A DNA stretch of 64,000 nt from Paramecium tetraurelia (GCF_000165425.1 NW_001799133.1:483845-547844); one strand, 5' to 3'; numbered from the stretch's first letter, positions 35,687 through 48,249 are shown. Translations and numbers: made by a program. Notes: generated by a model not told the origin, from the sequence alone.

Positions 35687-37384
35687 TCAATTTTGATGGT
35701 TATTCATTGCCAAATCCCAAAATTGTTCAACTCCTTTTTCTGCTAGAATTCTCTTTCCTTCAGCTTCACTCTTAATTTCAATAGTTCTCCATTTATTAAA
35801 TGCATGTTACTTTGCTACACCTTCCCAAACTAATGTGCAGCCTAGTTTTGAATCATCGCATCTCCATTTTATTCTATTCAATAGTAATTTCTTATAAAAT
35901 TTTATTCCTTTAGGTCCTCCCTCTGCTACTAAAATTGAAGGCACAATCTATTATCCATTTTAATTTGCAATTAAGCAAACACCTTATAAACTCACTTATT
36001 ACGCATTCATATCTACTTTAAATTTCAGTTTCTTAGTTTCTAAATCTGTCGAAGATAAATCCTCATCGATTCTAAATACAGCAACCCTGATTTCTTAAGC
36101 AGCATCCTTTTACCATTTTTATTTTAATTTGTCTCCTCTTTATTCTTTAGTTAATTTTCTTTCTTCATTTTATTTTATATGTTTATCTAATCTAGCCTAT
36201 ATTTATCTTCTTACTTCTTATTCAGCCTTACTTGGATCTATTTATGCTTCAGCTCCCAAGATGGCCATCATATTTTATAAAGTTATTCTTGGTGGAGATG
36301 GTTTCTACAAACCTAATCTAATTTTATCTTATTTCTCCTTCTAAATATCCATGCGTATTTTTCTCAATCGCTTCTTCCTTTCCTTTTTAGTTAAAAATGA
36401 AGGCAAAGCAGCTTTTTCTCTATTTTGTACCAGTTCACTTATAATGAATGGTTTTGGATGCTCAAGTAATTTGGTTATTTTATCCAATAATATGTTTGTA
36501 TCTGTGTATTATAATTTCTCTAAAAATGTGATATTCTTTTGTATTTCTTCTTAAGTATGGGCTGTGGCAGGCTATTTATGCTCCTACTCACTTTCAATAT
36601 TTAATGGAATATAATTTGCCTAATATTCGGGAAATAATGGCAAGTCCCACCATTCTATATTTGGAATTGGATCATGATGTTTCATCTTCACACAAACTCT
36701 TTTAAAACTCGTTTGAACTGAGGTTGTAGTTAAATTTTAGATTTCCTTTACTTCTATTTTCTCTTTCTCTTCATCTTAGGGTTGAATAGAGGTTTACTAT
36801 ACTTATTCCTTATCTTTATTGCCATTCTCAATAAAATTAAAAGCCAAAAGTTTTCTTTTTTATCTTTTTATATTGCTACGTTATATCGTAACATTTTTAT
36901 CTAAGAATCGTCCTTTGTCATTTAAAGCATCCTTTAAATTGTTCTAAATTTTAAGCATTTCTTAAATTTTGTCAAGCTTCTACCTTTCTTAATTTATTTT
37001 TAGTGACTTAGCTTAGTCATTTAATCTTATAATTTTTCCAGAGATGTCCTTTAATTTTCCCTCTTCAGTTTCATAAATTCCTTAAGGCAAGGATCTATCA
37101 ATTTATTATTTAGGTTCCTTTATTATTTATATTTTCCCTGAATCTTTTAATTTTTATATTGCTTTTTCTTTTTTTTTCTTTTGTTTTAGATAAGCCACTA
37201 AACTTGCAGTATCTGGTCCAAGTACATCTTTATATTTCGAATCAATGGGCATTGTAAGCAATTTTCTATTCAAATCTGGCTATTTAAACTTTGGATTCAA
37301 ATTTGATTATGGGAGATTTTAAGGCTTTCTTTCTAAAAATTAAGGTGTCTAAACATCTTTACTCACCCCTTTGTTCTTGTTCAT
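35687..37384 (-). CDS. PRPF3: U4/U6 small nuclear ribonucleoprotein PRP3
   Basis: PRP3 is a core protein of the U4/U6.U5 tri-snRNP. One intronless frame of 566 codons shows the family blocks KMKHHDPIPNIEWWDLPLFP, ITKLLEHPKPF, LTKKERKKRLRKIRMD, KIRLGLQKPSPPRI, NMMAILGAEAQIDPSKAE, HIKQNEERKLTKEQ and RVAVFRI. The C-terminal DUF1115-like domain (AEGGPKGIKFYKKLLLNRIK) follows. The N-terminus is shorter than in animals (no PWI domain visible). Residue matches run the whole length, so this is one of the surest calls in the window. Confidence 0.95.
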
Positions 37385-37772
37385 TTTTATCAATTACTAG
37401 ATGAATACTCTGTGTAATTAATATTATTAATAAATATATTGTCTGCAAAACCTTAGATTTAATATTATATACAAGAAGTTAAAAAATTATTTATATGAAT
37501 TTGGTTGAGCTTTAGATCAAAATTTAAATTTTAACCAATATTAACTCCTATATAAAGAGGTAAAAGAATTTTTTGTTTGAAATTTAAGAAAATAAAATAA
37601 CTCATTCCAATAAATTAAGTTCAAATAAATTAGTAATTAAAAAATTGAAAGAACTACTATTTTACTTAATGAATAATTCAAGGATGAATAACATAGATCT
37701 CAAAATTTATTATTAATTCAGATATTATTTATGAAAAATATGAATAAATTGTATTTTGATTTTTATAATAAA
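37385..37772. other. Intergenic, nothing recognised
   Basis: About 390 bp of AT-rich sequence between two minus-strand genes. No open frame, repeat or RNA structure stands out. It contains the PRP3 promoter side and the 3' region of the MyTH4-FERM gene. Confidence 0.5.
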
Positions 37773-39680
37773 TCATGATAAATTTGTATAATTGAAATCA
37801 TTGCATGAAATTTAACTTTCATGCTTTAGAATAAATTAATAAACTTATTAGCATTCCAAATGATTCAAAAATGTCAAATATATTTGTTTGTCTAAAGTTA
37901 CAATATGCAGAGTCCTATTATTTGTTTTACAAAAATTGATTATTAGGTCATAGTCAATATGACAAATATATTCTCTTTAATCTGAGGGAAGACTACAAAT
38001 CAAACCTCTAAAAGTGATATTTAATATTATTTTTGAATTAGGAGCACTGCTCATTTAGCTTAACTCTTTAAATGAACACTTAAACGTTGTGCCTAAAAAA
38101 CGAGGGTATTAGTCTAAAATCTGAAGAATCTTATATCTTGCATCTCTTGAATTAATGACTCTTTATTAATGATAAAGTTATATAATTTTACTCAACCTCT
38201 CATTTGAATCAAAGGTATTCTTCTTAAATAAAGGAATGTATTCATTCAAATCAATCTATTCTGCTTTAAAATGTCTTTTTGGACCGTAGTCAGCAGCCAA
38301 TTTAAGGGAACAAATCAATTCTATTTCATCTTCATCCAATGGGAAGAACTGTAAAATATATTCCATAATTTTACATCACTTAAATAATCCTAGATGGCTA
38401 TCATATATGCTAAGGTGAATATTTCTAAATTTTAATATGGTGATGATATTTTGATTAATTTAATCACTAATTTAAAAGAAGGTTGGGGAGTGTTAACAAT
38501 TTCTGTTAATTTATTATAAGTTTAAATATGATCTTTGACGATTTTGAATAAATAATCATCATCATCTAAATAAATTTCATTTATTCTTTTATTTGTTTTA
38601 ATTAAACATAAACATAAAGAGTGTCGATGATTTAAATTTAATTATTCTGCAATGTGATTTAATATATCACCACATTTAACATCAACTTGCATTTCCATCT
38701 GAAACTTTGCAAAATGATAGAAAGATATTTCATACATTAATGGTTTCATATGCATTACTTTGTTTATATCTTACTCAGTGAGAAATAGTTGATCTAAATA
38801 TATAATTAAATTTACCACTCTTTATTGTATAATTGCGATAAATTCTATTTAAAATGAAATTACAATAATTTTAATGTAAGGAATTATTTTCCTTTCTTTG
38901 ATAAAAATAATTGAATAACGGTTTAAAATAATTTTTGCTTGGACAGAACATAGTAGCATATACTGCCATCAATTAATAATAATAAATCAAATATGATGTG
39001 TTATTATTCTAAATCTGCTTTACTATTTACATGTAAATTTCATCCTTTATAGTCTACTCCTGATGAGCAATAATCTCCAAAGCCTTTTGAACTTAAATTT
39101 ATTTAAATGTTATATATACGATGAAATATAGGTTAGTTTAAGGAGTCTATTTCTTTGGTGAAACGTAAAATATGATATAGTATTGTTTTTACAATTTCAT
39201 TTTAATCATTATTAAGTGTCAATACACAATTTTTGAGATCTATGTCCTTTTGATATTAGAAATATATTTATGTCTTTATTGTACCAAAAAAAGAAGCACT
39301 TTTCTTTAAAACACTAAAACTGAAGGTTTGAAAATCTGCGAATTTGATATGATCTATGAATTCCTAAGGGTATTATTTCTCATCAAAAAAGCAATCTTTA
39401 GAATAGGCTTTATAAACCACTTTAAAAAAAGGATCTAAATAGTTTTCTAAGGCTATTTCTGTTTGCTTATTATGGAATTAGATATACTCTAATATTACAA
39501 GAAGGGATGTTATTCTTTTAATAAATTGTCATAACATGGAGACAAAGGAGAGTCGACATTGTAATCGCTCTAGTTATTTTCATAGTCTTCCGACTCTGAC
39601 TCTTAATTTACATACTCAACACTACAATTTTCATCATATTCATTCTCATTCTCAACATTAATGGATGTTCGATTATTCAT
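37773..39680 (-). CDS. MyTH4-FERM protein without a motor domain
   Basis: After an acidic N-terminus (ENENEYDENCSVEYVNQESE), a 29-nt intron leads into a MyTH4 domain: LRFTKEIDSLNQPIFH, a 28-nt intron, then EIIAHQEQTIKDEIYMQIVK (the DEIYCQ motif), NNNTSYLIYYYQLMAVYATM and FCPSKNYFKPL. A 22-nt intron leads into FERM F1 (MEMQVDVKCGDILNHIAEQL). F2 (AYMIAIQDYLSD, a 26-nt intron, then LICSLKLAADYG) and F3 (RYKILQILDQYPRFLGTTFK) follow. MyTH4-FERM tails normally cap myosins or kinesins and bind microtubules or membrane receptors. Here there is no motor in the gene. Confidence 0.82.
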
Positions 39681-39705
39681 TAATTTTATAATTATATTAT
39701 ATTTT

Positions 39706-40873
39706 TCATTATCTCAATTATCCATTTAATACATAATGATCTTTAATCAAAAACAGATCTCTTTCGACAAGATTTAAAATATTCACCAATTATTAAATTT
39801 AGCTATTTCTGAAATTTCTATAATCATTATAGTCTTCAGCCAAGGATTTACACATGTTGTCTTTATCAATCTACAATTAATTCTTAATTTCATAGATCTC
39901 TGTAATCTTATTCAATTATTCTTAGAAATATTTCAGTTCTTTTTCAATTTATACTTATTATTCCTAAATAGTGTTATCAAATTTTCATACTTGTAATACT
40001 TCGATTTCCTGTTAAATTTATTAGATATTTTATTGATAATAATTGATGTTTGTTTAGAAATGATTCATATTTTCATCAAATTGCTTTCTTATTTAATTTC
40101 TATTTTACTCAATTATTTCTTGTATTTGGAGGATTATTTTATGTAACCTAATAAAATTTGAATATGAATACTTTTCAAAATTTTAATCCTGTTTTTCAAA
40201 CTAAGATATTAAGAGCTTAATAAAATTATTATATGCTTGCTTTTTTATCATTTTGTTAATAACTTTTATATGCTCTTGCATCTCTTATTTTAATTGCAAT
40301 AAGTATTGGCTCTTCTGATTGCTAAGTTAACTCAACACTTTCTTTTCAAATTAGAATCTTAGATATTGTAGGAGTTCCAATAGTTCCTAATTTGTAAAAA
40401 TTTACCTACATCACATTCTTTGAGATTTTGAACTTGATTTTCTTTCTCTTACTCCATTTATTTATTGTATTAATTAAGTTATTCTTAATTAAATTGTAGT
40501 TCTTTTTGTTTTTATTAGGAAACTTATAATTCGAATGAATTATTTAACAATTTCATTTTTTATTTTATGGATGATTCCTCATACTTGATTGCAATGATAT
40601 CATGTTATAAATCATTAGTATTGCAATTTTCATATTCTTGTCTGAAATTAGCATCATCGATAATCTATTCTTCATTCATAGAACTATAAATCTCTTACAA
40701 AATTGATTTCAATCTAATTTCATTATATTAATATACTTATTCTCATCATACTGAAGTTGCAGTAAGATAGTCTGTTCTAATGATTATCCAAATGAAGTTT
40801 ATTTTAAATCATCTAATAATTATAAGTGCCCAGTTGCGAATGTAATTATTAATAAAAACGATATAAATTTCAT
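39706..40873 (-). CDS. Secreted coiled-coil protein, possibly trichocyst-matrix-like
   Basis: A signal peptide (MKFISFLLIITFATG) is followed by long, Q/N/E/K-rich coiled coil (EEQIIDDANFRQEYENC, QEQLNQYNKQMEQEKENQVQ, EIIEQNRNQIRKQFDEN). Introns of 23, 23 and 27 nt each remove an in-frame TGA and keep the coil in register. The plan resembles the secreted protein at 20003-21221 and the TMP/Grl family. It is more charged, however, so assignment to secretory-granule matrix is tentative. It lies 25 bp upstream of the MyTH4-FERM gene on the same strand. Confidence 0.6.
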
Positions 40874-41985
40874 GATTATATTACTAATGTTATATAATTT
40901 ATTTTTTTTATATGAAAATATAAGTTCTTAAATTATGAGTTTTTTAAGTCTAAATCACTTTGCAATTTCTGATACATAAATTCCAATAAAGAGATACCTT
41001 ATTTATATTGCAAATAGCAAAATATAAAAAATAATTAAAAGTAAGAGATCATAAAAGCAAATCAGCATAGAAGTATGATATTTAAGAATGCAAAAAGAGT
41101 TCATTTAATGTTTCATTAAAAGGATAATCAATATTTCATGAGAATTGACAAATATATAATAAACAGAAATTCAAAATTGCAAAAAGCAATATTAAAACAA
41201 GCTCTCTGAATCTACATTTTTATCCTCAAATGATAAATAAATAGTCTAATTAGATGTTATTTTTAATAACAATAAAATATTTTAAATATAAATTTTAAGT
41301 ATGAAAACTACCAAGCTATAATTAAATAGTAGTTCCATTAGAAACCACTCCTTGAATTCATAAACAATTAAACAAAACTTTAATTATCTAGGAAAGTAAC
41401 TTTTGGTTTGCCAATACATCTACAATCATTATAAACCTCTAAAGGATCAAATAGATAATATAAATTACTTAATTACTTCTGGATCACATTGGTTCAAAAG
41501 TTGATAACACCAATATTGTAATTTTATTCATTTAAAATTAAATTATTGCTGATTATCATCCATCTACTTAGTATCCATGTGCTTCAAATAAAAATTGCAA
41601 ATTTATAATATAAATATAAATTGTGTTTAATAATTTACATTGCTTATGGGTCAACTCAAAACTTGCTAAGATTAACTATGATTCTATTCTAAGACTAAAT
41701 TTATAAATATCAAAAGGAAAATGGATAGTATCTATAAAAATCTATTCATGCTTTTCAAAAATAATAAAAATTATTTATCAAACAGGAAATGAACTTATTC
41801 ATTCATTATGTAATAATCTTAGGCTCCTTCTTATTAATTGAAGAATCTCTAGCGAATTTTTGTAAAAAGAATTATTGACAAAAATGTTATTAAATTCAGT
41901 TTTATCATTTAATTTTATTATTATTATGGACATTTAAAAAGGAATTTTAATTAGTTTATTTTATTAATATAATTCATTAATTATA
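40874..41985. other. Long intergenic region, nothing recognised
   Basis: About 1.1 kb between divergent genes, the longest empty stretch in the first 48 kb. It is A/T-rich with dispersed poly-A runs. All frames are broken often, and I found no cloverleaf, snRNA-like element or obvious tandem repeat. Confidence 0.5.
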
Positions 41986-42234
41986 ATGTAAGACTCCCTA
42001 AACTCAAGTTTAGACTCAATAGAATTAGAGATTTACCACAAACCCAATCCAAAGATCAAATCGATTATGGAGTATCTAAGAAACTCAAATTTGTAATTTT
42101 GCACGGATCCAAAAAAAAAATAAGATGATTATTATTCAAACTTAACTGAACCCATAGATCAGTTTTCATTAAGAAGGAATAAATTTGTAAATAGAAAAAA
42201 AAATGAAATCTCAATAGATTGCCCAGCTCTTTGA
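41986..42234 (+). CDS. Small hypothetical ORF
   Basis: An 82-codon frame starts MQDSLNSSLDSIELEIYHKP, is hydrophilic and ends NEISIDCPAL before TGA. It has protein-like make-up (serines, lysines, a KKKQ run, RRNKF) but no domain. Its end may continue through a short intron. Chance frames of this length are common here, so confidence is moderate at best. Confidence 0.4.
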
Positions 42235-42433
42235 TTGTATATAGTGTTTTAAAAAGTTATTGTAAATATTTCGCTTTTTTCATTTTGTGATATTTCAAAA
42301 TCACTTATTTATAATTTCTGAATTAACGAATTTCAGTATTTACTCTTTAAGTTATTTTCTTTTCATAAATGTTAGCTCACTCTCAGTGGTTGATATTTAA
42401 ATTGCATAGAGTGGTTCTGATATATGAGCAAAG

Positions 42434-42781
42434 ATGTTTACTTGCCATGTAGATAGTTTTAGAATTTTTGATAAAGTTGGACTCTAATAAAAATTTGAAT
42501 CCTTTACCTTTACTTTATTCAATCTTGGAAACCCTTTTAAATGGATAAATAATATAAAAATTCAATAATATAAGAGATTTATGGTTCCAAAGAGGGAAAT
42601 ATAACTTAGTATTAAACCATCTAAATGTTACGCAGTTTTAAGTTATAATTATGATGATGCAGATAATTATAGAATTACTTCTATCAAATAATTAAATTAA
42701 AAAATTAATTTGCAATAATTTACCAATAACCCAGCAAATCGAAATAACAATATTTCCCTCTTAAATTATTTAAATTAGTGA
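42434..42781 (+). CDS. Small hypothetical ORF upstream of the PCNA relic
   Basis: A 115-codon frame begins MFTCHVDSFRIFDKVG and ends LLNYLNQ then TGA at 42779, just 2 bp before the PCNA-like ATG. It contains RFMVPKREIQLSIKPSKCYA and is Q/N-rich at the end. A TGA lies directly upstream of the ATG in frame, so the start is bounded. The product is unknown, and it may itself be a relic. Confidence 0.4.
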
Positions 42782-42783
42782 AG

Positions 42784-43591
42784 ATGTTTGAAGCCAAGTT
42801 TCAGGTTGGAGCATTATTTAAGAAGATTGTTGAGGCAATTAAGGAATTAGTAAAGAATGTAAATTTAGAAACAAATGGGATAGGAATTTCATAATGGATA
42901 GATAATGATTAAATAACTTAGATTATGGATGCTATGCATGTAGCTTTAGCAGCATTCAAATTAAATGGGAAGGTTTTCAAGAAATACTGATGTGAAAAGT
43001 CGTTAACTTTGGGTTTTGGTTTTGAAAATTTATAATAAATTCTAAGAACGAAGATTAAATAACTTTGGGAACTTAAGATGAAGAACTAACAACATCATCC
43101 TTTACATTTGAATAGATTAGATAGAATAGGTGAATTTTAATTAAATTTAATGTCCTTAGATTAGGAATGGTTACGAGTACATGAAACAGACTACTCCTCA
43201 ATAATTAGAATGTCATCAAATTTATTCACAAAGATCCACAGAGAGTTAGGAAATATCAATCAAGCTGTTGGCATTGAAACATCGAAAGGTTTTATGTTAA
43301 GGGAGACATTTGAGAAGGTCAGGCTTCTGTTAAACCTATAACTCAGACAAGCTAGAGGAATATGAAGTATTTGAAGTTATAAACAAGTGAATTTAAGTAA
43401 AGCAGCGAGGTAAAATCATAATGATTATGATGGATAATTCAAATTTATTTAATAAAGCACCTACATTATCAAATTAATTGATATTGTTAATGTCTTAAGA
43501 CCAGCAATTAATAATCGAGTATACAATTGGAGTTATGGGATCTTTGAAATTGTATTTAGCCCCTAAAATAAATGATGAAGAATCTTAATGA
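42784..43591 (+). pseudogene. PCNA: PCNA (sliding clamp) pseudogene
   Basis: The frame starts as a normal PCNA (MFEAKFQVGALFKKIVEAIK, MDAMHVALAAFKL) and later segments match the family in order: KSLTLGFGFENLQ, KNEDQITLGTQDEEL, GEFQLNLMSLDQEWL, TDYSSIIRMSS, and a C-terminus IEYTIGVMGSLKLYLAPKI. They lie in different frames. An in-frame TGA replaces the residue before the conserved CEKSL block, and at least three frame changes follow with no GT...AG intron to explain them. An insertion also splits the residues before MDAMHV. Two of the breaks fall inside conserved blocks. This is a decaying duplicate. An intact copy should exist elsewhere in the genome. Confidence 0.88.
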
Positions 43592-43652
43592 CCAATTTTT
43601 ATATTAAAATATTTTTAATTTGGTATGTAATAATAATAAAAACAACCAATTC

Positions 43653-44261
43653 ATGAAAGGCGCCGTAGAAGTGGAGCTTTGCATGCCTAAACATGTGAGG
43701 AATATCTGAAAGTATGATGTAATTGTATAATTCAAGAAATATGAATAAATTGGACAGATAGTAATAAGAGAGAGTTCAAGAAAAAAGAGTTTATCAGAAT
43801 CTGCATTTCTCAACTTTGACTTTATACCTGGAGACGAAGGAATGGAGGACTTATGTTAGCTGAAAATCTTGATCTATTCCCCAAAATTGAAGATGAATGA
43901 ATAAGAATTTTTGCAACTTTTGAAGCGAACAAGAAATAGATCAATCACTACTGATAATTTACCAAATGTACGTTAGACATTTGATTACGATTTCTTTTAT
44001 AGAGAATATGAAGTCAATGAGAAACATTTTGGTCTCCATTTTTGGGTCGAGAATAATCCAAAGCACAAGCACTCTCTCATTTTTTCAGGTATGTATGACT
44101 AAAACCTAATAATAATAGAGAATTACTATCGGTTCTTTAATGCAGCTATACTATTATAGCGTGATCTCAATGTAGAGTCAATAATAAGAGAAAATAATCC
44201 TAACTGTATGATTAAATTTTTCCCATTTGTAAATGTTTTCGTATATTAACTAGATGGATGA
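43653..44261 (+). CDS. Hypothetical protein
   Basis: From the ATG at 43653 the frame reads MKGAVEVELCMPKHV. A TGA in GTGAGG...GAAAG can be removed as an 18-nt intron, which would be unusually short. After it the frame is open to TGA 44259, with ordered-looking sequence (YDVIVQFKKYEQIGQIVIRE, NFDFIPGDEGMED, HFGLHFWVENNPKHKHSLIF, CMIKFFPFVNVFVYQ). It is probably a real soluble protein. No family is recognised. Given its position right after the PCNA relic, it could alternatively be decaying too. Confidence 0.5.
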
Positions 44262-44414
44262 ATTGCTTATGGAATCACTCTAATCTATTATTGCTGAAGT
44301 AAAAGTTTTATATACTAAACAAGATCTGTCATAGCAACATCAAATCTTGATTCATCATATATTAATCTACTTGTATACAATAATTATATATATGAAATAA
44401 ATATATATAATAAA

Positions 44415-46034
44415 TCATTAAAATTTATTGCCTTTTTTTATTACATATTGATGCATAATATCCTTCATAATAATATTATTCATAGGTCTAAAAACAGTGG
44501 GTCCACTTGCCAATTTCTCAAATATGTTATTCAATTAAAGAAAAGATCTTTTGTAATTGCTAAGATTATCAGATATTGTTTCTAAGAGCACTCTTTTGTC
44601 TTGAGCAGGAGCAGACTTAGGAGCATTTTATAGTTCCCCAATAATTTCTCTATACAAAAATCCCCATTTATCAATAATTTGATCTGCAACCCTATTTAAG
44701 TAGTTTGATTCAGACTTCTTGAATTATTTCCACTTCTGTTAAATATATTTGATCTTCAAATAAAACGATTGCATTTTATTCATTCCATTGGAAAGATGAC
44801 CATATCTATACAGAAAATGATTGAGTATTGAATAAGCCCTTTTGGTAGCATTGTTTCTCATAAGTTTAGCCCCAAAATAAAATAGAATATTTGTGTCAAG
44901 ATAGATAGCCTCTTTTTTCCCATTTTAATATCTGCTACTAATCTTATTTAGCATAATTCTCATGAACTTTCTACAACAAACTTAAACCTTATTACTAATA
45001 ACTATTCTCATGACTCGTTTCTATTTAAATTTAGACATACATAATATTAATGTTTGATCTTCTTGGCTAACAATGTAATAACTAGTAATTCTAACCATAA
45101 GATATCAATGTTGCTGATATGGAACTTGATTTCACTTCTTAATCTTTGCACTCTTGATTGCAATCTATCTATTTCATGAGTGTAAGAAGATTCCAGTAAT
45201 TGAACTTTCTTATTAAAGTAAATGGCAGACTTCTTCTTCATCATTTCTTCAATTAATGAATTCTTTTGTTTAGTATTTTTGATCTTAAAATCCAATATTA
45301 ATTTGAATTTCACTTATGATTCCTTATTAGATCGGATAAATGATGAGCTTGTTTTAGGCTTATGCACTACCAACATATAGGTTATTAATCATACATGAGA
45401 GATTACTTCGATAAGTATAACTGCCTGGTTCTCGAGATGTCAATAATTCTCTAGGAAGTTAGAGCATTGGAGTTTATTATCTTTTCTAAAGGCTTCTATT
45501 GGTGTTCAATTAATGAACCCCTATTGTTGCTTTGATCTTCAAATCTGTGTATTTGTCAGTGTATATTGACAAGTATACATAATCGCATTTGAATTTTGTG
45601 ATATGAGATGGTGGTTCTGTAAATTAAAATCTTGATTTATTCTAGTCTATAAATGGCTACCTTTACAATCACTTGTAAACTATTATTTAATATATTTGGA
45701 CTATCAGTTATTGATGATACAAATATTTTAATCAAACATTAAGTATTGTTAGATTCATAGACAAAACTCAATGGTTTTGCTAATTCCTTAACTTTAATCT
45801 TTATATATTTGAAGATGCTTGGATACATTTGTAAAGTTATGCTTTAATTGATCAAAATTTCTTATATTAATTATAAATGTTTGTACCCAATCGATCAGGT
45901 TAGCGCTTTAATTGGACTTGATCTGGTTATGAATATGTCTTTCTATGACCTACTTCATATTGCTTGAACTCTTTTGTAGTGATATCATCGATAAGTTTTA
46001 AGTTTGCAGTGTAGTCTAGTTCATTTTTATACAT
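44415..46034 (-). CDS. Hypothetical protein, one or two genes
   Basis: The 5' half (from ATG 46034) reads MYKNELDYTANLKLIDDITT and, after introns of about 26 and 31 nt, continues as NKSRFQFTEPPSHITKFKCD, YVYLSIYTDKYTDLKIKATI and SYTYRSNLSCMINNLYVGSA, ending at TGA 45249. The 3' half starts in another frame (ATG 45313 or the ATG pair in MMKKKSAIYFNKK) and runs as a basic helical region (SRVQRLRSEIK, RAYSILNHFLYRYGHL, FKKSESNYLNRVADQIIDKW). The halves overlap, which suggests one gene with a junction I could not resolve. There is no known domain. Confidence 0.5.
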
Positions 46035-46109
46035 TATTATTTTAATGAATAAAGAATCTCGCTATGCATATGTAACAATTCAAATTAATTTGACTAGACA
46101 AAATCGTCC

Positions 46110-48249
46110 ATGTCTCCAAATAAGAATCAAAGATCTTCTGAAGCTAATGCCACCTACTCTACAGGTTTTTCCAAAAAAACAACAAACAAGGCACCTCAAT
46201 CAAATTAAACACCAATTTCAAGTTAATTGCCAGAAATTACCAAAAAGAAAACTAAAAATGACATACTCTGCTATTCTTAAGAGTTTCAAGATATACTTCA
46301 GGTTGAAATTGATGAGAGGTAAAGATTTATTACTAAATTAAAGGTATCGATATTTGGTTAAAAATGGAACAATCAAAAAGATCGAGAATGGAGGAAACAT
46401 TATTTTCTCTGAATTATAACAAATACCTGGCATTTGGGTTTGTTATAGACGACCCATGGAAAGATCTAATAACTTAGAAAAATTAAGTCTTGATTATTTA
46501 GATTTGACTCATATGCCATTATTGGAAGGAGAAGAAAAGTTAAAAATTCTCACGTATCAACATAATAGAATATAATCAATCCAAAATCTTGTTTCATTGC
46601 CAAATCTACTATATCTAGACTTGTATGACAATTAACTTAAAGAAATTGATGAATTAAAATAAGTTTAAAAATTGAAAGTGCTATTGTTACCAAAAAATTA
46701 AATCAGACGAATATAAAATTTAGATCATCTCACCAAATTAGAAGTCCTGGATTTACATAGCAATCGTATTATTAATTTAGAAGGATTAAGTAAATTGAAA
46801 AGTCTCAAAATTTTGAATGTCGGTAACAATCTAATCACAAAATTGGAAGCACTTGAAGAATTAAATTCTTTAATTGAATTAAACATTAAAATGAATTAAA
46901 TTGAAAACATAGATCACTTATAAGGTATATTCATATTTTTAATTTAGTCCTCCCTTAATTATAAAAATTATTTATGTCTTAAAACAAAATAAACTCTTTC
47001 CCTTGCATTTTCAACCTATCTGAATTATCTCTTGAAAACAATCCCATTTAAACCAACAAATCTGATTACTATAGATATATCTGCTAGACTTTTGAGACAT
47101 TAAGAATTTTAGATGGGAAACCTATAGATTAGATCAAATAAGAAATTTTGTTTGCTGAAATACCAAAAACTGAACCAATCAAGAAGAAAACTGTCAATCA
47201 ACAACCACAATAATAATAGCAGATCTAGCAAAAGACAAAAAAGCCCAATTAAATGGGCCTAGAAATTCTTGGAGTGGCTTCAGAGTTTAAAACAAAGGAG
47301 GATATTGTTCCTTTTGCCTAAATTAAAAAGGACCCAACAACTTATAAAAATTCATTAGGTTAATAATAAAGTTAGTAGTAATAACCCTTAAGAGAAACAA
47401 TACCAAGTATAAAGAACTCTTTGACAAATACTGCTGCTGCTTAAGAAGATGATATTTTAGTATTGATTAAAAAATAATGGACAGCAGAATCTAGAAGAAT
47501 TTAAACACTAGAAAAAAATAATTAATTTAATAAGAAGAGCTGTTTAGAACATTAACTTGTAGAAGGAGGGCATGCTGAAGTCGAGGATGTATACCATTGT
47601 GTATAATATTTAGGATGTCTTTTTGCTGATTTATGGCACAGCTTCGGCTATGGTATTACCAACTTAAAATTTTAGTTAAATAATTGAAAAAATCCATTTT
47701 TAATATGTATTCTTTGATTCTATCATTGACACTTAATTGACAATTCTACAAGATTATTCAAAATTAAGAGAATTAATTTTAAAGGATAATTACATCAATA
47801 GTCTGTTACAATTAGCCAAATTAGAAGTAAATTATAGAATACATATCAAAGCATTTAAATGAAATTCAAAAATTAACAATACTAAACAATCCAATTAATA
47901 ACTGCTCCTTCATGTTTTAATTTTTGGTGTATAGGTTTCCATCCATGATTTAAATTAATGGGAAAGATATAAGAAATGATGATAGGCAAAAAGTATATTG
48001 TTATATATTATTTAGGCAAAATAATTATTCTCCAATTTTGACAAATCATTGTAGATTCCAGAAAAATTATAAAATTTTGAAAATATACGACAACTAAAGA
48101 GTTTCTAAAAGGATAGATCCTATATCAAACAATTTCATAAATGTTTGAACGATGTTTCAAATGAATAAAAGATTGTATATAAATATCGAAAGACTGTAAA
48201 ATATGTTTATTATATATTAAGTTTGACAATACTTATGAAGAATACTTGA
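46110..48249 (+). CDS. LRRC49: LRRC49-like leucine-rich-repeat protein (tubulin polyglutamylase complex family)
   Basis: LRRC49 is a scaffold subunit of the neuronal/ciliary tubulin polyglutamylase complex. The segment RRPMERSNNLEKLSLDYLD leads into SDS22-type repeats: LKILTYQHNRIQSIQNL, LLYLDLYDNQLKEIDEL, KVLLLPKNQIRRIQNL, LEVLDLHSNRIINLEGL, LKILNVGNNLITKLEAL and LIELNIKMNQIENIDHL. Then come LSELSLENNPIQ and, after a linker with Q/N runs, further repeat-like segments near 47750. Introns of 25 nt (near 46320) and others at the 3' side are needed. One join near 47670 is unresolved. Cilia-rich ciliates are expected to carry this complex. Confidence 0.75.
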
